Source of the DNA: Pseudomonas sp. TNT3
GTDB taxonomy: Bacteria > Pseudomonadota > Gammaproteobacteria > Pseudomonadales > Pseudomonadaceae
Assembly (NCBI RefSeq): GCF_010095445.2
Contig: NZ_WFGV02000028.1
Coordinates: 1 to 64,000 of the forward strand
Direction of reading: 5' to 3'
DNA: 64,000 nt
In this document: piece by piece, positions 62,394-64,000 of the stretch
Position numbering within the stretch: the stretch's first letter is position 1
Layout: the number at the start of each line of letters is the position of its first letter
Notes under the pieces: generated by a model
What the model saw: only the letters and a program-made list of their open reading frames with translations
The model's database searches: none
Told to the model about the DNA's origin: nothing
Translations under genes and position numbers: made by a program

Positions 62394-62768
62394 ATGAGAC
62401 GCTTGTGGAGAGGGTTTTCCAGCTACACGATAATCGGGGTTGCGAATACGCTGATCCACTGGCAACTCTTTTTCCTGCTGAGCGTGGCGGCCGATCTCAG
62501 CCAGGCGCTCAGCAACCTGGCGGCGTTCCTCGTCGCGGCCTCTTTCTCTTTCTATATGAACGCACAATTTACCTTCGACGCCAGAGCGTCGACGGGCAGC
62601 TATCTGCTGTTTCTGGGAACCATGGGCGCGCTGAGTCTGGGCGTTGGCCATGTCGCTGATGTGTGGAAATTCCCGGGTCTGCTGACCGTAACGCTGTTTT
62701 CGGGTTTGAGCCTGGTGCTGGGATTTCTGTTTTCCAAGTACGTGGTGTTTCGCGAGCATGAGCTATGA
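62394..62768 (+). CDS. GtrA family flippase
   Basis: A 124-residue protein with four membrane segments (SYTIIGVANTLIHWQLFFLL, LSNLAAFLVAASFSFYMN, YLLFLGTMGALSLGVG, VTLFSGLSLVLGFLFSKYVVF). GtrA proteins flip undecaprenyl-phosphate-glucose across the inner membrane for O-antigen glucosylation. ATG 62394 has AGGTGA eight bases upstream, so I prefer it over the GTG at 62385. The stop overlaps the glycosyltransferase start by four bases. Confidence 0.87.
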   Translation: MRRLWRGFSSYTIIGVANTLIHWQLFFLLSVAADLSQALSNLAAFLVAASFSFYMNAQFTFDARASTGSYLLFLGTMGALSLGVGHVADVWKFPGLLTVTLFSGLSLVLGFLFSKYVVFREHEL

Positions 62769-63706
62769 AGATCTCGCTCATCGTTCCGGTGTTCAACGAA
62801 GAGCAGTCGATCAACCTGTTCTACCAGGCGGTGCGGCGCGAGCTGCAGATCGACCACGCTGACGTCGAGATCGTGTTCATCAACGACGGCAGTACCGATC
62901 AGACAGCAGAGCAGGCTGCGGCACTCGCAGAGGCCGATGAGCAGGTGGTGCTGATCAACTTTTCCCGCAATTTCGGCAAGGAGCCTGCACTGTTCGCCGG
63001 GCTGGAATACGCCACCGGCGACGCGGTGATTCCCATGGATGTGGATTTGCAGGACCCGATCAGCGTCATTCCATTACTGATCGAGCAATGGCAAAAAGGG
63101 GCAGACGTGGTGCTGGCCAAACGTCGCGACCGCAGCGCTGACAGTTACATGAAGCGTCACAGCGCCACGTTGTTTTACCACCTACTTAACCGCATTTCGT
63201 ACACCCGGATCGAAGAGAACGTCGGTGATTTTCGCCTCATGGATCGCAAGGTGGTGGATGTCATCCGCGCGTTGCCCGAGCATCAATTGTTCATGAAGGG
63301 CGTGCTGTCCTGGGCCGGGTTCAACACCGTGGTGGTGGAGTACGAGCGTGTCGGGCGAGTGGCAGGAAGCAGCAAGTTCAATGGCTGGAAGCTGTGGAAC
63401 CTGGCACTGGAAGGCGTGACGTCGTTCAGCACGGTGCCGTTGCGCCTGTGGACCTACATCGGCGGCGCCATTTCGATCTTTGCCGTGATCTATGCGGTGT
63501 ACATGGTGCTGGACAAGATTTTCTTCGGTAACAGCGTGCCCGGTTACCCCTCGTTGATGACCGCGATCCTGTTTCTCGGTGGAGTGCAATTGATCGGCAT
63601 CGGCATCCTCGGTGAGTACGTAGGTCGTATCTACATCGAGGCCAAGCATCGACCGCGCTATGTGGTCAAGGACATCGTCGGCGGCAAAAAACGGAACGAG
63701 CCTTGA
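62765..63706 (+). CDS. GtrB-like bactoprenol glucosyltransferase
   Basis: A 313-residue GT2 enzyme that moves glucose from UDP-glucose to undecaprenyl phosphate on the cytoplasmic face. The GT-A domain (1-230) has ISLIVPVFNEEQSINLF, EIVFINDGSTDQT and the DxD in PMDVDLQDP. Two C-terminal membrane segments follow (WTYIGGAISIFAVIYAVYMV and LFLGGVQLIGIGILGEYVGRIY). It is second in the gtrA-gtrB-gtrC type operon. The start overlaps gtrA by ATGA, and the stop overlaps the third gene by one base. Confidence 0.92.
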   Translation: MKISLIVPVFNEEQSINLFYQAVRRELQIDHADVEIVFINDGSTDQTAEQAAALAEADEQVVLINFSRNFGKEPALFAGLEYATGDAVIPMDVDLQDPISVIPLLIEQWQKGADVVLAKRRDRSADSYMKRHSATLFYHLLNRISYTRIEENVGDFRLMDRKVVDVIRALPEHQLFMKGVLSWAGFNTVVVEYERVGRVAGSSKFNGWKLWNLALEGVTSFSTVPLRLWTYIGGAISIFAVIYAVYMVLDKIFFGNSVPGYPSLMTAILFLGGVQLIGIGILGEYVGRIYIEAKHRPRYVVKDIVGGKKRNEP

Positions 63707-64000
63707 TGGGCCGGTTCAGTGACTACTTCACCCGGGAACTGGGGCGCCGTCAGGTCTGGCTGTTTTTTCTGATCGCGATCCTTGTGTATGTCTTGCCGCT
63801 GATCCTCGCGGACTATCCCTACATCGATGACAACTGGCGCTCATTGTCCGCCGGCACGGCCTGGGCGGATCAGGGCCGGTTGTTCACGCAGCTGCTCTAC
63901 AACGCACTGACGTTCAGCGATGGCGCACCGAACATCTTTCCGCTGCCGCTGCTGATTGCCTCACTGGCCATGGCCTCGGCGTTGACTCGCCTGACTTTTC
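63706..64000 (+). CDS. GtrC-like glucosyltransferase, N-terminal part (window end)
   Basis: The first 98 codons of a polytopic membrane protein: MGRFSDYFTRELGRRQVWLFF, then a membrane segment and LADYPYIDDNWRSLSAGTAWADQGR. The acidic YIDDNWR loop after the first segment is typical of the glucosyltransferase (Glucos_trans_II) GtrC-like family that transfers glucose onto O-antigen from the periplasmic side. The ATG overlaps the preceding stop by one base (TGATG). The gene continues beyond the window. Confidence 0.75.
   Translation, partial: MGRFSDYFTRELGRRQVWLFFLIAILVYVLPLILADYPYIDDNWRSLSAGTAWADQGRLFTQLLYNALTFSDGAPNIFPLPLLIASLAMASALTRLTF

Overview
The window comes from a fluorescent Pseudomonas, most likely the P. 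fluorescens group. The evidence is the family-typical protein sequences (PurL, GuaA/B, XseA, TadA/CumA, CmoA/B, an AsrA-type Lon, Gcd, OprB), the high GC content, and many REP/REPIN inverted repeats between genes. This is a normal chromosomal stretch. No phage, plasmid, rRNA or tRNA gene was found.

Layout. 1-12 kb: recO-pdxJ, lytic transglycosylase mltF (opposite strand), purL, a small NIF3-like protein, an M23 peptidase with xseA, and a LysR regulator divergent from a TSUP exporter. 12-16 kb: a Zn-ribbon protein, then guaB-guaA behind a clear sigma70 promoter. 16-24.7 kb: a self-contained trehalose PTS locus with the divergent repressor treR and two operators, EIIBC, phosphotrehalase, a porin, an EIIA-HPr-EI fusion and a small EIIB-like protein without its cysteine. 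24.7-27.3 kb: an orphan 690-aa gene with a TerD-associated look. 27.3-35.5 kb: multicopper oxidase cumA, tadA, cmoA-cmoB, a YhhN protein, a chagasin-type inhibitor, a small unknown, and a Lon protease with a near-consensus heat-shock promoter. 35.8-41.9 kb: a DUF6124 protein, glucose dehydrogenase gcd, porin oprB, a VF530 protein and a Pr6Pr membrane protein. 42-43.6 kb: a PadR repressor with a siderophore-interacting reductase, resembling E. coli YqjI/YqjH. 44-51 kb: a CS1/cable-type (alternate chaperone-usher) fimbrial locus with two paralogous tip adhesins. 51-59.2 kb: a giant LRR/NEL-type E3 ubiquitin ligase effector and a class A PBP-like protein. 59.3-60.5 kb: a REP-associated tyrosine transposase (RAYT) between two near-identical ~110-bp repeats. 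60.8-64 kb: an amino-acid permease and a gtrA-gtrB-gtrC-like O-antigen glucosylation operon cut by the window end.

Most interesting points: (i) pdxJ has lost its own stop codon and stays open through the whole antisense strand of mltF; (ii) one class of REPIN-like element carries 16-17-bp tandem arrays grown out from its tips, and two such elements flank the RAYT; (iii) the trehalose operon contains a degenerate stand-alone EIIB; (iv) orphan accessory genes (TerD-associated 690-aa protein, NEL ligase, second fimbrial tip adhesin) sit among core genes. All family assignments come from recognising sequence motifs by eye. No database search was run.
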